The translations under genes were made by a program, and so were the position numbers. Of a DNA stretch of 64,000 bases, positions 35,495 to 46,334 are shown one piece after another. Source of the DNA: Pseudisothecium myosuroides (lineage: Eukaryota; Streptophyta; Bryopsida; Hypnales; Lembophyllaceae); NCBI GenBank assembly GCA_951799445.1, contig OX637296.1:20894001-20958000 (forward strand), in the 5' to 3' direction. Under the pieces are notes generated by a model. The model was given only the letters and a program-made list of their open reading frames with translations, did no database searches and was not told the origin of the DNA. Each line of letters begins with the position of its first letter. The stretch's first letter is position 1.

Positions 35495-38400
35495 ATGGCG
35501 GGCATCACGGATTTTGTAAATGAAACATTGGCCTGGATCCCACTGTACAAGGGCCTGTCAATGGGTGCTTTCTTCACGATCGTGGCGCTGGTGATTGGTA
35601 TCTACTACCTTATATGGAATCTACTCCCACCAGCACCTGTTAAGTATGCCCCATTGGAGTCTCTGACTCCACCTGCCTAGTTGAACACACTGCATTGTTG
35701 AAATTGGGAATAATAAAACTGAAGTGTGAATGAACGTTAATTTGTCCATCAACGTTTAGGAAATTGAATATCATTCTGATGTGATTGACTCCTCTATAGG
35801 AAACTCCTATATATACACATACATGAGTTCATGGATTTATACGCATTTCTATCATGGCCAGGCTTTTTAAACTTGAATGTTGCATTTTTCAGACCAGAGG
35901 TTCCTGAACAACAAGATGGACACCCCAGTCTTCTAGATCAGGAAGAGCCTATGTTAGGCGACATGGAGTCAAGCCATCCTATGGACTTATCAAGACCAAG
36001 GGAGGCTTTCAGTAGAGTTTGGAAGACTACGGAGTCTGGATTCCTCTCTGGTGCAACTCTGCAATACAGCCCTGGAGGTCATGGACTAGCATTTCCAACT
36101 TGGATAACACCGCCATTGTCCTTTGTTGTACCTGTGGGATCCCCGGACTATGACATGGAAGATGTCAAAGTAACAGGGGACTTTGTGGACGACGGGGATT
36201 CAAGATCAATTGTCATGAAGGATGGAAATGAAACTCGATGGCTGTTGTTGGAGGTAAATTAGTTTCTGTCATGTTATATCATCGTATTTGTCCATGCCAT
36301 ACTTGAGTATGTTGCCAAGTTTTGAGAAAATTCTTACTGCACTTGACCTGATTTTGAGAACTTTCACTAAAATTGTTTTAACTCAGTTTCTAGAGAATGC
36401 TTTAATACTCCGTGAACTATCTTTGATTCCTTCCATGTGAGGATTGTTACTGTACTAGAAGCAAGTTCTAAGAAAGTTCAGACTTGTAGTAACTAGCTAC
36501 AGTTTCTAAAGCAAAATGAGACTGTGATTTTTTCCTTTGCACCATGTCAGTATCATTTTACAATAGTTGCTAGGTCATAAAGAAGAATTAACATCTTGTT
36601 GTATCTCAAGTTATTGACACAAAGCAATTGAAATTATATGGAAGCATAGTTAAATTCTGCTCAAATTGCGTGAGGAATGTTTCTAAGGCTAGCCGTACTT
36701 TATGCAGACTGACCTCCCAAACCTACCAGCCTTTTTGGAAGATATGCATAAGGATGCCAAGTCGGTCATTTATGAAATTGATTGTTTGAGACATGATTGT
36801 GCAAAGGAATTGTTGCAGTCCATGAAAGCAAAATTGTGGGCTTCTTTCAAAGGCACGCCGCTTGCTCTTTGGATTGAAGTGCACATGGCCCACGTGCTTC
36901 TCCGAGTTGCTCTTATGGACTTAACAAAAGCAAGCACAATGTTGGAACAAGCACTTGCAACATTTAACCATTGCTTGGATGACATGACATATAAAGATGA
37001 AGGGCAATATCTGAAGAGATTGCTTTGTAGTGCACATTTGGGAAGGGCATGGTATTTTTTAATCAAGGGGAAGTTGGAGAAGGCGAGACAAGATATCCAT
37101 CATGTTGAAGAATACAAGTGGGAGGAAGATTGGACTAAGTTGAGCGCAACCATAAATATCAATTGGGCTAAAACTGCCATTTATTTATCAGCTGGAGACT
37201 TAAATAATGCAGAGGAGTCCTTGCACCAGGTTGGTTTTCGAGTTGAAGCTACGGGAGGTGCTGTGAATGAATCTCAGCGAATGCCTTTGGATATCCATAT
37301 GGAGCGAAACAAAGGGAATCTATATATTGCCCTTCATGTTTGTGCAAGATGTCTTCTATCCAAAGAAGAACCCATTCAATTTGATCCTATAACTGATCAA
37401 GCTAACAAGCGTGTTCAACAAATTTGTATGGGCGTTATAGGGGATCTTTGGTTTGCTCTTGGTGCATGCCATGAGGCACACAAGGTTAGCATCTCATGTC
37501 ATGACTACATTTTTGAAGACATATTCCTCCTCTTTTCAAATATTTCATTAATTTTGCCAATGGCAATAATAATCCCGTAAGACCCTTGATGCTTGTGGTA
37601 GGCTTCTTGAAGTAAATATATATACTACCATGAGTTGAGGCCACAATGTCTACATAAACATTTGATTAAATATGTCCCTTACGTATGATTCTTAATTTTC
37701 TTCTCTGTCCCTTAGCTTGAGAATTATTAGCTTGAGTTTAGAATTTATAAGAGCTCAAGGACCTTTCTATGTACTGATAAAGAATTTCTTGAATTGCATC
37801 TGCATAGTATTACACAATGGCAGCCGGAGCTCTCGAGATCAAAGGGAAGTCAGGAGACCTCTTATTACGAGCTGCTGGCTTGGTGGGTCGAGCTAATGTG
37901 CGCATGCGCTTGCGCAAGGACAAAAAGGAACAACATTTAGAGCATGCTGAGGTAGATTACAAAGAATCTTTGTCAATCTATGAAGGACTTGGGCATGCTG
38001 AAGGCCAGGTTATTGTAAAATGCAACTTAGGAACATTATGCATGGCTCAAGGTACTCAGGCTGACCAAGTCAAGGCGCAGGGGCTGTTTGATCAAGCTTT
38101 GGATCACTACAGACAGGCTAAAGAGTTGGCTTCAAGGGTTAAAGTACGGCCAACAATTTTAGCAGAATTGGATTGTAAAATGGGACAGATACATTTGGAG
38201 AAGAATGACCTGACGGAAGCTATCAACTTGCTTGAGAAAGGCAGGAATTCGAGGCAGACCAACCAAGAAATAGAACCATTGGTGCAGGCATGGATAGAGC
38301 ACCAATTGGGTCATTGTTATCTCAAACGCTGGGAAAAGGAGAAAAAGAGCGGTACTCTGAGAACAGCTGAGGCTCATCTCATCAATGCTATCAAACACTT

Positions 38401-40311
38401 TGCTTCAGTGCAATTGGAAACAAGGGGCACGGAAGCTCACTATGAGAGATTGTGGTTCACAATGTTTGAAGAGCAGAAAGAGACTTACGCACTTATACAG
38501 TGATGCCTTGCTTGCCAAAACAGACCAATTGATGCAGTGGTCTGGGGAGAGCGAAGCCGCTCCCGAGCACTAATGCAAGATAAATGGGAAGGCGTCATGC
38601 AAGTGAACGGCAACCATGACAAATGGATGCAAAATCTGCACCCCAAAAAGTTTGATGAGGTCTCTTGTGAAACTGCATGGGAATCTTTGCAAGGATGGAC
38701 TTCTCTTTGTGAGCTGAATGTCGGCATAGCTATTGTTCAATATACTATTTGTAGAGGTTTTGGATTGCTCATTTATGTTCTAGATGGTAGCTCTAAACCC
38801 TCTATCTATCACAAGAGTTTCACAGAGCTTGGAGACAAATTGGGCATCCGAAATGTTGAACACATTGAGCATCTTGTGGCAAAGACCGTTGAAGTCTTGA
38901 GCCTTGGTGGTTCTAAAAAGACCAAGCGTGATGGAGAAGACGATGAACAGATAATGTTCATCAAACTCTCGGAATTGTTGTTGTTGCCGATTGAAGAAGA
39001 GCTAAACAAGAAACGAGGATTGAAGAATCTCGTTATAATTCCACATGAGGTAATATCTTCGTTTTCACAAATTTAATCATTTTTCACGGGAGTGCGTGTA
39101 TAGAATGAAAATTTGGAATCACTGTCAAATGTCAAATCATGTAGGCAGATGAAATAGGCTACTACTACAAATTTTCTCTAAACAATACTTCCGTTGGAAA
39201 ATACATGCATGCATGTGGTGGTATCATGAAATCTTCTAAAGTTTAACTTCCAGTGAATCACTGAGTTTCTATTGTGTAACGCATAGTCGTGGGCTCTTGC
39301 AGCACCTTCATCGAGTCCCGTTTCCAGCTTTATACTGTGGAGAGCAAATCACCATGTTGGGATTCAAAAAGAAACCTCGCCAGCATCTTATCGAGAAATA
39401 CGCATTGTCTTGTGTAGATTCTATCCGGAGTTTGATACGGTGCTCGCTCCTGTACAAGAGCTTATGTAAAAAGGAGCTACTCTCGGACTGTCATGTTACC
39501 AAAAGTGCTGCATTAATCGTGGGTATCGATGAACTTGCACTTGGACTTCGGCTTAAGCATATTGGAAAACGCTGAGGTTGAGGCTGAAGGTGTAGCACAA
39601 ATTTTGCAACGCAGGCTAGCTGAGGACGCAATCCAACCTGTGTTGGGGCCCAAGGCAACAAAGGGTCTTGTGATGGAGAGACTCCCTAAAGCACAATTAG
39701 TGCATTTTGCCACACACGCTTTGATCACCCCTAAATATGAAGAAGGAGGGATATTTTTTTCCAAACCACTTGAACTATCTGGCGAGTCCATAGGAGAATC
39801 CATTCAAGCAAGCTTGAAAAACACACCGCTGGAAGAACCAGTTAGATCGTCCTCCTTGGACAAATGGAGGGGACGAGAAGTTCACGAGCGAACGATACTG
39901 CAGAAGGAATTGGCAGAGGCAGTTTTCCTTAATGCAGATGAGATCTCTGCACTGAAACTGTCGGCTCACTTGGTAGTTCTAAGTGCGTGCCAAACAGGTC
40001 GTGGTGTCATCGGCGGGGAAGGGGTTGCAGGTTTGGGAAGGGCCCTTACCAGAGCTGGAGTACCTTGTACAGTCTTGGCATTGTGGGACGTTCATGACGG
40101 AGCAGCGAAAGAACTCATGATCACCTTCTATACAACTCTTGTATGCGAAGGGATGTCAGTCGCGACTGCCCTTCAAAAGGCCATGGTCCAAATGATTCAC
40201 AAGAAAAGCATTGCAAATGAAACCGCTAACCTCTGGAGAGTGAAGCATTGGGCTGCCTTCCAGACATTCGGCTTGCAGTCTGTGTGCCTGCAAACACGTT
40301 CATCACAATGA
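35495..40311 (+). CDS. Membrane-anchored TPR-CHAT protein, interrupted by a TGA and a frameshift
   Basis: Exons 35495-35643, 35893-36253, 36708-37484, 37808-39049 and 39303-40311, with phases matching at every GT-AG junction. Exon 1 encodes a transmembrane anchor (LYKGLSMGAFFTIVALVIGI). Exons 3-4 encode helical repeats of TPR type (ALDHYRQAKELASRVKVRPT, QIHLEKNDLTEAINLLEKGR). Exon 5 is a CHAT (caspase/separase-like) protease domain: IPHEHLHRVPFPAL, the His motif QLVHFATHALITPKY, the Cys motif VVLSACQTGRGVIGGEGVAG, and VLALWDVHDGAA. Both catalytic residues are present. Two breaks interrupt the frame. TGA at 38501-38503 lies between TYALIQ and CLACQNRPIDAVVWGERSRS, where relatives usually have W or a similar residue. 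A frame change lies at about 39555-39580, between IVGIDELALGLR and ENAEVEAEGVAQIL. It is either a recent pseudogene or sequence error. CHAT enzymes cleave proteins in bacterial immune systems; the plant role is unknown to me. Confidence 0.8.
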
Positions 40312-40699
40312 CTATCATAAGCTTCCCCGAGAAGCTCCACGTACTGTTGATCGGATCACTCAGAAATAGATACTGAGTGATTCCGTGTCTACTCCAATTC
40401 GACTCAATTATGGGACTCGTGTGGTCGGACGTACGAGTCAACTTGTGGCTTAATTATGAGTGATTCAAACAGCGCACTTGGTATTCCGGGGTTATGTCTA
40501 ATGTCCGTGTGAACTTGCCAAATAAATCGCCATGAGCTGTGAGTGATCCTTCCTAGCAGAGAGATAGATTTGCATTCTAATCGAATCTAAGTTTCAGTCT
40601 TCCGTGCAGGATGGTTGTTACGGTTTGATCAGTAGCTTTTAGATTGTCTGCTCGAAGGTACTATAGGGTCTCTGATCCCTCCTCATGTGTGTTTACATG

Positions 40700-41317
40700 C
40701 ACAGCTTCATATGGTTTGTACTGTACAATAAGCAGATTCTTTTCCTGCACCCAACAGATCATTTTCTCAAGTCTCCTAAAAACAAATGAGAATAACCGTG
40801 CCGCGCCAAATATTTCTCAACATTGGAAAGATCTTTTCTCGATATCACGCACTGGCTGCAAAACTGATGAAATATTACACGCAAGTGCACTTTAATTCAT
40901 GTTGCTCCGCTGAAATTTGAGGACAGACAACAAGCCTGTTGTTTCATGTAACCACTGCCGAACGAGTTGGCCGGCAAGAACACTTTCCCTGGTACATGAC
41001 ACAAACATCAGCCTAAACCCTAAAACACAGCGGATTCATACCTTTGCAAACTGTCATTAACTTCATGCTTGAATCCACAATTGCAAGGAGCGTTCACTTG
41101 CCACTGTGGGAGCTCTTTCTGGAGTCGGTTTGCAGCAATCCGATTGCAAGTGTGTGGCGATGTTGAAGATGCTGACCTGCTTGAATTATTTTTCGGAGAA
41201 GATGGAAAGCGCAAACTTCCAAGAGTTCAATTTGCACCAACTCCATGGAGAGGTTAACCTCATTGGTGGAATTATCTTTTTCATCGGTGAAAATCATGTT
41301 GGTGTATATGTACGTGG
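40700..41317 (+). repeat. Duplicate block upstream of cyclin H, copy 2
   Basis: Reverse-complement match to about 5460-4880, including CTCCTAAAAACAAATGAGAA, TTAATTCATGTTGCTCCGCTG, ACCCTAAAACACAGCG and TCCATGGAGAGGTTAACCTC. The likely X/cyclin H junction of copy 1 corresponds to its left edge. Confidence 0.75.
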
Positions 41318-41996
41318 CCATAACATTCAGTAGCATGTGTTGATATTGCCTTGGTTCTACAGTGATGGTGTGCCTCTACATCTTCCACCTGTCTAATTCA
41401 TCAGTAGCTATTGATGAAGCACTGTTGGGGTGTGGAATATATCACACCATCACTGTAGAGCTACTGAATGTTATGGCTTGCTCAATAGAAGACAACTTTG
41501 TGTCTGCTAAAGAATTTGGACGGGCCCTTCATAAAGACCATGATATGTTTTACGAATACAAAATTGTTGTGTTAGAAAGCATGGAATTTAATCTCATGGT
41601 GTACACCCTTATCATGCTATTCAAGACTTTATCTATGGTTTAGAGCCCTTTGTGCAACATATAGACTTGGATAGCTTGCAAGTTTTTGAAGAGTTACAAA
41701 GCGTAGCTACATTTCATGCAAATAAAATAATGCTTACTAATGCACCTCTCCATTATCCTTCAAGCCAGTTAGCATTAGTTGCACAATGCATGGTCAATAA
41801 AATGAATCTAAGATGGATTGTGAAGGATATCTCCAAGCTTTACCGCCAAAATAGATATTTAGATTTGATTGCCAATCTTGGCGCCATTGAACAATTGGTA
41901 AAGGCCAAGACTAAACAACATTTGAAAATAGAATCAAGCCACATTGATCACAAACTACATGGTTGTAGAAACTCAAGCTTAATGCAAGGGAGATGA
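41245..41996 (+). pseudogene. Cyclin H pseudogene, copy 2
   Basis: Fragments of cyclin H in order: AATCATGTTGGTGTATATGT (IMLVYMY); after a MITE, ACSIEDNFVSAKEFGRALHK (41477 on); VVLESMEFNLMVYTL; and, after a frame change near 41620-41650, QSVATFHANKIMLTNAPLHY then PSSQLALVAQCMVNKMNLRW and IVKDISKLYRQNRYLD. The latter corresponds to CYCH 'ADKVMLTDAPLLFPPGQLAL'. The N-terminal cyclin box segment kept in copy 1 ([12 protein letters not shown]...) is deleted here between GGTGGAATTATC and the IML segment. The copy is thus broken by a deletion, a MITE and a frameshift, and is non-functional as a cyclin. Confidence 0.8.
41317..41476. mobile_element. CATAACATTCAGTAGC-family MITE inside cyclin H copy 2
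   Basis: About 160 bp with perfect 18-bp inverted ends, GCCATAACATTCAGTAGC and GCTACTGAATGTTATGGC. A TGG repeat at both edges could be a 3-bp duplicate. The interior also folds back (CTACAGTGATGGTGTG against CACACCATCACTGTAG). It interrupts the cyclin frame just before ACSIEDN. Confidence 0.85.
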
Positions 41997-42084
41997 ATTA
42001 TGAATATATTGGAGTTTTCAATTATGAATACATTGAATTTATACAATTTAAATCACAAATTTGTTTATATAGTTTTTATCTACC

Positions 42085-42215
42085 ATATTCTTTGTTGGAA
42101 GTCCCAAGGAGTTTCTAAATTCTCTTTGCATGCATTTTTAAGACATTGTATGAATAAAGCCTACATTCTCAAAGTACTCCAACTAAAGGCAAACATCCCT
42201 ATATACACAAATCAA
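42085..42215 (+). repeat. Dispersed repeat R1, copy c
   Basis: CTTTGTTGGAAGTCCCAAGG, TTCTCTTTGCATGCATTTTT, GACATTGTATGAATAAAGCC: the same order of blocks as 10195-10375. Confidence 0.5.
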
Positions 42216-43738
42216 CCAACTTTGTAGAAAATATGAAAGATTTTTTAGAAATTCTTCATAGAATTGTGCAATGTTTGCAAGAAAAGAATTAAGGTTTATT
42301 GACTTGCAAAATTTTGGATAGAAAATGGCCCCTAGCTAAGCTATCATGAAATGAGGTTGGACGTCTGAAGCCAAAAATGCGTTGCAATTACCCTCTCAAA
42401 GTCCATTTCTAGCTAGCAAAAGCTTCTAAGACGCAAGTGAGTGCTCAAGAGGGCCACTTGTTCTACTAGTTGCCGTCCGGTGGCCCACTTGATCCTACCA
42501 TAGCAACATCCATTGATACCCCTAACTACAATCTTCTAGTCAAAGAATAATCCTACACAATCTATTTTTTCTTTTATCATTATAAAAAAGTAGCCAACTA
42601 TTTCTTTAATACTTATGGGATACTTGGGTGATACTTGATGATATCTATATCAAAATCTAGTAATACCTAGGTAAAATTTGGCTATTTTGACCTAAAAAAT
42701 GAAAATTTCCTTTACACAAAATATTCAACATCGTTTGGTTGTAGCCAATTGGTGAAAGATTCTTTATACAAAAAATCCAACATCATTTGATTGCAGCATT
42801 TTTCTTTTGGGCAAAATTTCACACTTGTCAGAGGGTTTGAGCCCGTGAGACTCCAGATTGGCGCCAGTGCTCTAAAGGGTTCTAGCAGACACCCCGGGTA
42901 CGCAACTCCCATATTATATGGCCCTGATTATAATTACTTATAATGCATTTTAGTCTAATTTCAAGGAATAAATTTTTTTTTAATGTAGAAAATTCTTGTA
43001 ACCCTTTTAACAAGGAATCCAAAAACATAATTATATATATGAAATGATATTTCTTTAGGGACAATAATAGCATTAAAAAACTAATTATATGAATTTTTTA
43101 ATACATGTATCATAGGACAAGCTACCCAACTTTTGGGGCTTTTTAATAAAAATTTAATTTTAATTGGAGGGAACTTCTTGTAAATAATTTTTAAAACTAT
43201 GCACAGGTGTTTCAATTCTTCATATATATTGTGAGTTTTTTTCTCATATGTATGCAATTCAACATTTTTAACATTTAATTCTCTTATAATTTGGTCTTCA
43301 CCCAACTTTTTGGTCTTTTTAATTTGATATAATTTTTACAAAAGCCGTCCTTTGAGCCGTTTTAAAGCCGATGACCCTTATGTATAATACATGAGTTGCG
43401 TACCCGGGGCAGACACTTGTTCAAAAAAAACACATTGTTTGGCTGAAGTCAATTGGTGAAAGATCGTGCATAAAAGAAACATTGCACTAAGGTAGGTATC
43501 CTTAAACCGTCACAAATTGCTCCTGTGCCTAATTACTACTATTAGACTATTCAAATTCTTCTATATTCTTATTGGCAACGGAAAGGAGGTTCCAACGCAC
43601 CAAAGAACGCAACATTTGGATAATGTATGCAAAAGTTATAAAGGAACAAAGTTTGATTCTAAAAGCGTTTCTTCTACAGAGGTACATAACTGATTTTGGA
43701 GATGTACACACTGAAGATGGCGCTTTAAGTTCAGTGGC
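42216..43738. other. AT-rich intergenic DNA with R1-like copy
   Basis: No gene recognised. The string GGGTACGCAACTC(C/A) occurs as an inverted pair at about 42897-42910 and 43393-43408 and, with inverted flanking CATTTGGTTG/AATTGGTGAAAGAT strings, may delimit an element of about 500 bp. An R1-like copy lies at 43560-43690 (TTCTTATTGGCAACGGAAAG). Confidence 0.4.
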
Positions 43739-44316
43739 TTAACCCCTAAACGTCTGGATTCATCTCCAAAATTGACGATTTGAGAAAAACCATTATAAAC
43801 TACAATTTGGAAGAATATTTTGGAATTGGTATACAAATGAAAGCTGTAGATTTTGATTTTTAAATTCTATCTGTACGGGTAGATCTACTAATGCTATCAC
43901 CAATCTTTTTCTATAAATTTTGAAAAGAAAATTTCAGAATTCCTTCTAAATTCAATTACAAGTAAAATATTATCATTTTTTGAGTAAAACTTGTTGGAAT
44001 GGATTTGAAATAAGGTTCTCTTCATATGGTGATTTTTTGAAATTTTTGTGACCTTTACATCTTTGACCTCATTTTTACACATCTAGTTTTGAACTAAAGT
44101 CAATGCAAATTGACCACTTGACATACTTCCACATTTGTAATTTTAGAAATGTATATATTCTAGTAACACCAAATCCAACCGATGGATAGGACAACAACTT
44201 GATAAAATATCACCAAAAATTAGAATGACTTTCATCCAAGCAGGAATGAGACAGAAACAAGGATCTGAATCTGTTCATCGGTCCAGAAAATGGACGTCGG
44301 AGCGCTCCAGGGTTAA
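43739..44316. mobile_element. TTAA-flanked MITE (E10), 578 bp
   Basis: TTAACCCCTAAACGTCTGGA at the left (TTAA 43739-43742) and GGAGCGCTCCAGGGTTAA at the right (TTAA 44313-44316). The right end resembles the inverted left end of the cyclin H insertion (TTAACCCTGGAGCACC). It ends about 100 bp before the oxygenase start, so it may lie in that gene's promoter or leader. Confidence 0.7.
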
Positions 44317-44412
44317 GGATACCTACCTTACCAACCAGGCCCACAAACTTGGCCTCCAATGCCGATCGAGGCAGCATTGGCGCTTTATTGCAGCTTCATC
44401 TTCTCAAATTCG

Positions 44413-46334
44413 ATGGAATTCGACAAAGCCCACCTCCCCGTGATCGATTTCACATCGTCCAGAGCTCAAATTGTGCAGCAGATCGCCCACGCGTGCAGAA
44501 CTTGGGGTGGATTCCAAGTGCTCCACCATGGAATGTCCACGGAGACTGTAACGGATGCCAGGGCGCAGAGCCGTGCCTTGTTCGCCCTGCCCACGGGACA
44601 CAAGCTGCGGGCGAAGCGGATGCCCGGAGGATTCTCGGGGTACGGGAATGGCGCTGTTGTGAACAAGGAAACACTGAATGAGGAGAATTACTCGGAAGCC
44701 ATCACGCTGGGGTATGGCAGCGACGACGCTGCGAGTGTTGGAAGAAAAGTGTGGCCTGGGGATGGGAATCCCGAGTTCAGGTGGAGGATCCTGCCTGTCT
44801 GTCTGACTGTCTGGAATCACGTAATTCTTCATTTTTCGATGTTAAGTTTCAGCTGGGGTGGGGCCAAGAGAGTAATTGCTTAAGGCTCCCATTTCTGACG
44901 AATTTGCATAATAGTTTTGTTGTTCTGTGAGAGTCGGTGTAATTTGTAGCGGTTTACAAGGTTATTTGAAATCTGGCTGAATTATTGCATTGGCCCCAAA
45001 TTTCACACTGGCTTGAAACGAGGACAAGAAATTCGTCGTAATGTGGTTGTTATTTGGCCTAAATGGGATGATGTAATCGATCTTGGGTATTGCAGTACGT
45101 CTCTTGTATGACACTAAAGACGTCGTGTTTGGAGCACTTTAGAGGAAGATATGCAATACAGTGTAATTAACAGTCGTTACGAATGTCTACAGAACTTCAT
45201 ATATACAGAATGGAGTCAAAGTTGAGAAGCGCTATGAGGTTCGACACTTTAAATTCCGAATGTTGGTGTTTGAAAAAGTAACTATTGCGATCTTTGACGC
45301 TTATCTATTTTGCTCTCCCTACCAGCAAGAGTGTTACCGAATTCAGTGCGGCAGCTCACGACCTATCATTGGCTATCCTAAGCTACATGGTGGACGGACT
45401 CCCGGGTGCCGCCCCCCATGAGCATTTCCACGAGTATTTGGTGGAGCGATCGGGCACTTTGCGAGTGAACAATTACCCTCTCTGCCCCCAACCGGCTCTC
45501 CACACCGGCCTCCCTCCCCACATCGATGCGTGCGTGGTGACCATTCTGCACCAGGCCGCGGATGTGGCGGGATTGGAGGTCGAGAACGAGGACGGCTCCT
45601 GGGTCGGAGTGCAGCCCCGGGACGACGCGCTTGTGGTGATCGTTGGCGCTATTGTTCAGGCAAGAAGAAGCTCACACTGACTACTACTCTCGAGATATAT
45701 TCCACGTTTTGTGAAGGAGCCTCTCATGTGTCTGTAAGGAAACACCTAATTGCAACACTTAAAAGTGCAGCGCATTGTTTCTATTATTAGAATGGTCGAG
45801 TTTCAAGTGCTCTTTGTTAGCAAATCAAAGAGCACTCTTCCGCACCAAAACATGCATTCCCTGGGCAAGATTTTGGAATGTCGCAATTTGGTGCGGGTTA
45901 CCATAGAATATCGATATCTACTTCTAGTTGGTTGCAATAACTGCTTCGATATGGAGCGTTGTCCTTCTGTTTAAGGTTGCCACAGATGCATGTCTTTATT
46001 AGATGGTTCGAAATAGTTACTTTCGAAGGAAGTGTAACAAGAGTTTGCCCTTTTATATTCCCCCTAATTCCTGATTTTGATTTTGATTCAGGTGCTCACG
46101 AATGGAATCTATAAAGCTGTGAAGCATCGAGCAGTTTTGAATTCAGAGAAATCGCGGCTTTCTCTTGCATACTCTTCGTATCCCCCTTCCAATGTTGCAA
46201 TTATTCCTGCTCCAGAGTTTGTAAGCGACGACAAGCCTTCTCCTTACCGACCTTTCTCATGGGCGGACTTTTTGGCAGCTAAACAGAAGCACGTAGCGAA
46301 TCCTCTGCTCGGTTTACTTGCGCAGTCCTCATAA
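44413..46334 (+). CDS. 2-oxoglutarate/Fe(II)-dependent dioxygenase (DOXC class)
   Basis: Soluble oxygenase of the plant DOXC superfamily (gibberellin, auxin and flavonoid oxidases belong here); substrate not predictable. Exons 44413-44780, 45326-45659 and 46092-46334 give 314 residues, near family length. The N-terminal domain begins AHLPVIDF, with IAHACRTWGGFQVLHHG and YGNGAVVNKETLNEENYSEA. The jelly-roll core carries LRVNNYPLCPQP. The iron ligands are H188 and D190 (PPHIDACVVTILHQ) and H246 (YKAVKHRAVL), and 2-oxoglutarate is bound by R256-x-S258 (RLSLAYSSYP). The second intron uses a GC donor (CAG|GCAAGA at 45660). The usual GD before the last intron (e.g. 'NVGDMLQ') is GA here (VIVGAIVQ). 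An upstream in-frame ATG at 44359 would add 18 residues; the later start fits family N-termini better. Confidence 0.88.

Noticed and set aside
38501..38503. Selenocysteine recoding of the in-frame TGA in the TPR-CHAT gene
   Set aside because: Land plants lack selenocysteine insertion machinery as far as is known, and the position is not catalytic. Mutation, error or read-through are simpler.
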